NCBI GenBank assembly: GCA_913030785.1
Contig: CAJWER010000153.1
Span: forward strand, 1 to 7,076
Reading direction: 5' to 3'
DNA length: 7,076 nucleotides
Source of the DNA: an uncultured Chloroflexota bacterium
GTDB taxonomy: Bacteria > Chloroflexota > Dehalococcoidia > Lucifugimonadales > CAJWER01
In this document: in pieces, positions 5,282-7,076 of the stretch
Position numbering within the stretch: the first letter of the stretch is position 1
Layout: each line of letters begins with the position of its first letter
Made by a program: the position numbers and the translations under genes
Notes under the pieces: generated by a model
Told to the model about the DNA's origin: nothing
The model's input: the letters and a program-made list of their open reading frames with translations, nothing else
Database searches by the model: none

Positions 5282-5384
5282 CACGGGACAGGGCTTAGGC
5301 GGGGCTGGTAGTAGCCAGGGCTAGTGGGCTAGCAGGTGGGTAGCGGGGGTGCTGTTAAGGCTTATAAGGCTGTTGTGAGATAGG

Positions 5385-5410
5385 TGGGGGACATATCTCT
5401 ATGCCCCCCA
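5385..5410. repeat. Strong 11-bp hairpin with four-base loop
   Basis: TGGGGGACATA (5385-5395) pairs with TATGCCCCCCA (5400-5410) around TCTC. On the minus strand the loop reads GAGA, a GNRA-type tetraloop, and all 11 positions pair if one G-U is allowed. No U-tract follows. It lies about 110 bases beyond the lipoprotein stop and may protect or end that transcript, or be part of a small RNA. Confidence 0.55.
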
Positions 5411-5492
5411 TCGTACCTAAACCGCAACCGTGCTGCGGGAGAATCCCATTGACGCTGGTCGAGATGGACGGGCAGCTACTCAAGGCCACAGA

Positions 5493-5521
5493 CCATCGAC
5501 GCCGTCACGGGTGTCCGATGG
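5493..5521 (-). terminator. Hairpin directly after the lipoprotein stop codon
   Basis: Starting at the first base after the TGA, 5517-5521 and 5510-5515 pair with 5493-5503 to give 11 bp with one bulged C and one G-U pair, around a 6-base loop. The position is that of an intrinsic terminator, but the downstream sequence lacks a U-run. Confidence 0.5.
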
Positions 5522-6445
5522 TCAGTTGCCGCCCCCGGCCTCCGCCTCCAACTCCCTTTTCCATATCACATTCAACAGCACCGTATCCCAGATCTCGTTG
5601 AAGTCGATGGCTTCCTTGTTGGCCCAGTCCACGGTGGCAGCAGCGTCGCCCCGCAGACGCGACCTGAACGCCTGAATACGGCCCTCCGCTATGCCTCCCA
5701 CGACCTTGCGGATGGTGCCGTTCATTATGGCGGTTATCGCCACCTCGGTCACCTCGTAGCCCGTGCCGTAGATGACCTCGTAGGTGTCCCGCATGAGCCT
5801 GTCCAGCTCAGCCTTTCTCAATGTGTACGAATCGTACTCGTCACCGTTGATCTCGATGTGGATCAGAATGCCACCGCGACGGTTGTCCCTGACGTCGGGC
5901 GGCAACTTCAATCGCGGTATTTCGAGATTGTTCTGTCCCGAGTACCACTCGTTGACAAGGGTGCTCAGAAGCTCCTTTTGCTGATCATAGGTGACCTCCG
6001 AGACGGGGGGAATTGGCGAGAGCTCGGGCGGGGGCGTGGGCTCGGGGGCGAGCTCAGGGGCGGAGGCTGACTTCGGGGGCTGAGGCGTCGCATCGGCGGA
6101 CTCCTGGGTCGGCACGGTGGTCGGCGCAGTCACGACAGGCGTCTCGGTGGCCTCCGGGACCAGGCTCGGGGCAACGGTCGCGGTAGCCTCCTCGAGGGTA
6201 GGTGCGGCGGTATCCGCCGTCGCAGACACATCAGGCGCCGCTGCGGCCGGCGACTCAGACCCACTCGAGCAGGCGGCCAAGAGCAGGACGGCGACAACCG
6301 CTAGGCCGACGATCGCAAGGGCCCTCGGAACGCGCACTGGAGCGGAGCCTCGAACCACAACCGGTCTGTTTCGAGCCTTGCCAACGATCACGGTGCCCTC
6401 CTCGCCCGTCACCCTAGACGGGTCTATGACGCTGCCCTCGTGCAC
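5522..6445 (-). CDS. Putative lipoprotein with Pro/Thr/Ala-rich linker, unknown function
   Basis: This protein of up to 307 residues has a hydrophobic segment at about 42-58 ending in the lipobox L-A-A-C (Cys59), followed by SSGSES. It is therefore probably exported and lipid-anchored on the outside of the membrane. A low-complexity spacer rich in Pro, Thr, Ala and Glu (about 65-148) leads to a folded C-terminal domain (about 150-300) with alternating strands and helices (for example GGILIHIEINGDEYDSYTL). I do not recognise this domain. The listed start is a GTG that leaves 36 residues before the hydrophobic core. The in-frame GTG at codon 37 (6335-6337), with GAGG about 10 bases upstream, gives a much more normal signal peptide and may be the true start. 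The gene follows 33 bases after the stop of the small upstream gene, or 141 from the inner start. Base composition is visibly richer in G+C than the left half of the window. Confidence 0.75.
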   Translation of the reverse strand: MHEGSVIDPSRVTGEEGTVIVGKARNRPVVVRGSAPVRVPRALAIVGLAVVAVLLLAACSSGSESPAAAAPDVSATADTAAPTLEEATATVAPSLVPEATETPVVTAPTTVPTQESADATPQPPKSASAPELAPEPTPPPELSPIPPVSEVTYDQQKELLSTLVNEWYSGQNNLEIPRLKLPPDVRDNRRGGILIHIEINGDEYDSYTLRKAELDRLMRDTYEVIYGTGYEVTEVAITAIMNGTIRKVVGGIAEGRIQAFRSRLRGDAAATVDWANKEAIDFNEIWDTVLLNVIWKRELEAEAGGGN

Positions 6446-6478
6446 TCGAGTAGTGCTGCGTGTAACTCGCCTCGCAGT

Positions 6479-6931
6479 TTATTCTTCGTAGAGATGGAGC
6501 CGTAGACGCTCGGCCACGGCCGCAGGTATTTTGTCTAGTTGACGCTTCCACTGGGGCGAATCCGGTACGGCGATAGCGTATGCGATGGAGTCTTCAAATT
6601 GGCTCATCTCGGTAACGAGTTGCCCAAACGCCGAATACCATTTTTGTTCGCGTTGTTTTCTTGACTCGCCCTCCACTTCCACCAAAACGGTCCCCAAGGC
6701 CCGGTGTTCGGCAACAACATCGGTCCTTCTGAACTCCGGATGTATACCTATGGTCGCAGAGAGTTTATCTCTGAGCTCAGCTTCTGCAATTTGAACGCGT
6801 TCTCGCTTGCCGTCGGGATGCTGCCCACCCTTTGCGCGCTCCATGGCGTCCACATTGACCGTGACCCTCCAGCCGTCGGACTTGCGGAAGTGGTTCCTAA
6901 CCAGTGCTGCTTTGACTTCGAGTTGGTACAT
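6479..6931 (-). CDS. Small protein with PD-(D/E)xK-nuclease-like pattern
   Basis: I do not recognise the family with certainty. From the ATG at 6929-6931 it has 150 residues. This start has GGGAG 8 bases upstream; an earlier TTG at 6958 has its purine-rich site too close to be used. The N-terminus (MYQLEVKAALVRNHF) could form strands or a helix. The centre reads RRTDVVAEHR...TVLVEVEGES (Asp71, Glu85, Glu87), followed by a helix with AFGQL (Gln104) and then a strand YAIAVP. The order Asp, then VEVE on a strand, then a Gln-containing helix resembles the restriction-endonuclease-like fold, but Glu stands where Lys is usual. There is no signal peptide, so it is cytoplasmic. It precedes the lipoprotein gene with a short gap, so co-transcription is possible. 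A nuclease role is only a suggestion. Confidence 0.65.
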   Translation of the reverse strand: MYQLEVKAALVRNHFRKSDGWRVTVNVDAMERAKGGQHPDGKRERVQIAEAELRDKLSATIGIHPEFRRTDVVAEHRALGTVLVEVEGESRKQREQKWYSAFGQLVTEMSQFEDSIAYAIAVPDSPQWKRQLDKIPAAVAERLRLHLYEE

Positions 6932-6994
6932 TGCGATGGCTCCCGCGCTGACTCCCAATCCTCCATGGGACTCCTAGCCGTTAGACTCTACCTC

Positions 6995-7038
6995 GCATAA
7001 CCCTGCCTCTGGGGGCAGTATAGCCTAAGGGGCAAGAG
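6995..7038. repeat. 44-bp dispersed repeat, copy 2
   Basis: This is the partner of 5238-5281, at a constant offset of 1757 bp. It lies upstream of the small minus-strand gene at 6479-6931, and its TATACT (minus strand, 7017-7022) would give a leader of roughly 80 bases if used as a -10 element. No -35 consensus is seen. Confidence 0.6.
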
Positions 7039-7044
7039 GTGTGG

Positions 7045-7069
7045 GTAGCGTTGGACTAGCTCACGCTAC
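7045..7069. repeat. 7-bp inverted repeat next to the dispersed repeat
   Basis: GTAGCGT (7045-7051) and ACGCTAC (7063-7069) are perfectly complementary around 11 bases. The stem lies just upstream, on the minus strand, of the small gene's possible promoter and could be an operator or the end of a gene beyond the window edge. Confidence 0.35.
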
Positions 7070-7076
7070 GGGGATT

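Larger units (their letters stand above)
5179..5521. other. Intergenic region with G-tracts and hairpins, no gene seen
   Basis: Between the leader of the TPR gene and the lipoprotein stop there is no ORF with coding character. The stretch holds the dispersed repeat (5238-5281), seven G-runs of three or more on the plus strand (5285-5349), an 8-bp palindrome CTTATAAG (5361-5368), the hairpin at 5385-5410, and the hairpin that follows the lipoprotein stop. Confidence 0.6.

Noticed and set aside
6117..6491. Plus-strand ORF of 124 residues opposite the lipoprotein
   Set aside because: Its Ala/Thr/Val richness is the complement of the Pro/Thr/Ala linker and signal region. The minus-strand frame has a coherent lipobox and domain order.
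7003..7076. tRNA-like stretch at the right edge
   Set aside because: The phrase agtatagcct and the 3' ggggatt recall tRNA arms, but no acceptor or anticodon stem of correct length forms, and the partner copy at 5238-5281 does not keep such a fold.

Overview
The window looks like chromosomal DNA of an uncultivated bacterium. The best guess is a Chloroflexota-like lineage (SAR202/Dehalococcoidia type). This rests on internalin-style 22-residue LRRs with a 'VFPD..LE' N-terminal cap, long TPR arrays, a lipoprotein with a Pro/Thr/Ala linker, and loosely packed genes. The taxonomic guess is inference, and no rRNA or tRNA is present to test it.

Layout: all six complete genes lie on the minus strand, so they are transcribed right to left. 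From right to left they are: (a) a small protein with a PD-(D/E)xK-nuclease-like pattern (6479-6931), followed by a probable lipoprotein (5522-6445) that ends in a hairpin; (b) an intergenic stretch of about 340 bp with a dispersed repeat, a run of G-tracts and a strong 11-bp hairpin; (c) a structured leader with an intrinsic terminator (about 4970-5178) in front of a 554-residue TPR protein (3277-4941); (d) a spacer holding the 3' remnant of a plus-strand gene and two inverted repeats; (e) a second copy of the same leader (about 2770-2978) in front of a three-gene unit: J-domain protein (1900-2757), LRR protein (960-1886) and N-formylglutamate amidohydrolase-like enzyme (85-897). The left edge holds the last codons of another plus-strand gene. 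Its C-terminal peptide is nearly identical to the remnant in (d).

The main result is the pair of leaders. Read on the minus strand, each has the organisation of a SAM-I/SAM-IV superfamily riboswitch: closing stem P1, a GAG-containing J1/2, P2 with a terminal hairpin, the GGCAACC...GGUGCC P3 signature, and a 7-nt loop-to-junction pseudoknot that is intact in both copies. Each is followed by an extra small hairpin and a G+C-rich stem with a U7 tract. Neither controls a recognisable methionine or SAM gene. They head genes for protein-interaction scaffolds (TPR, LRR), a J-domain co-chaperone-like protein and a formyl-amino-acid hydrolase-like enzyme. If they are functional, this is an unusual SAM-responsive regulon of cytoplasmic scaffold and chaperone-like genes.
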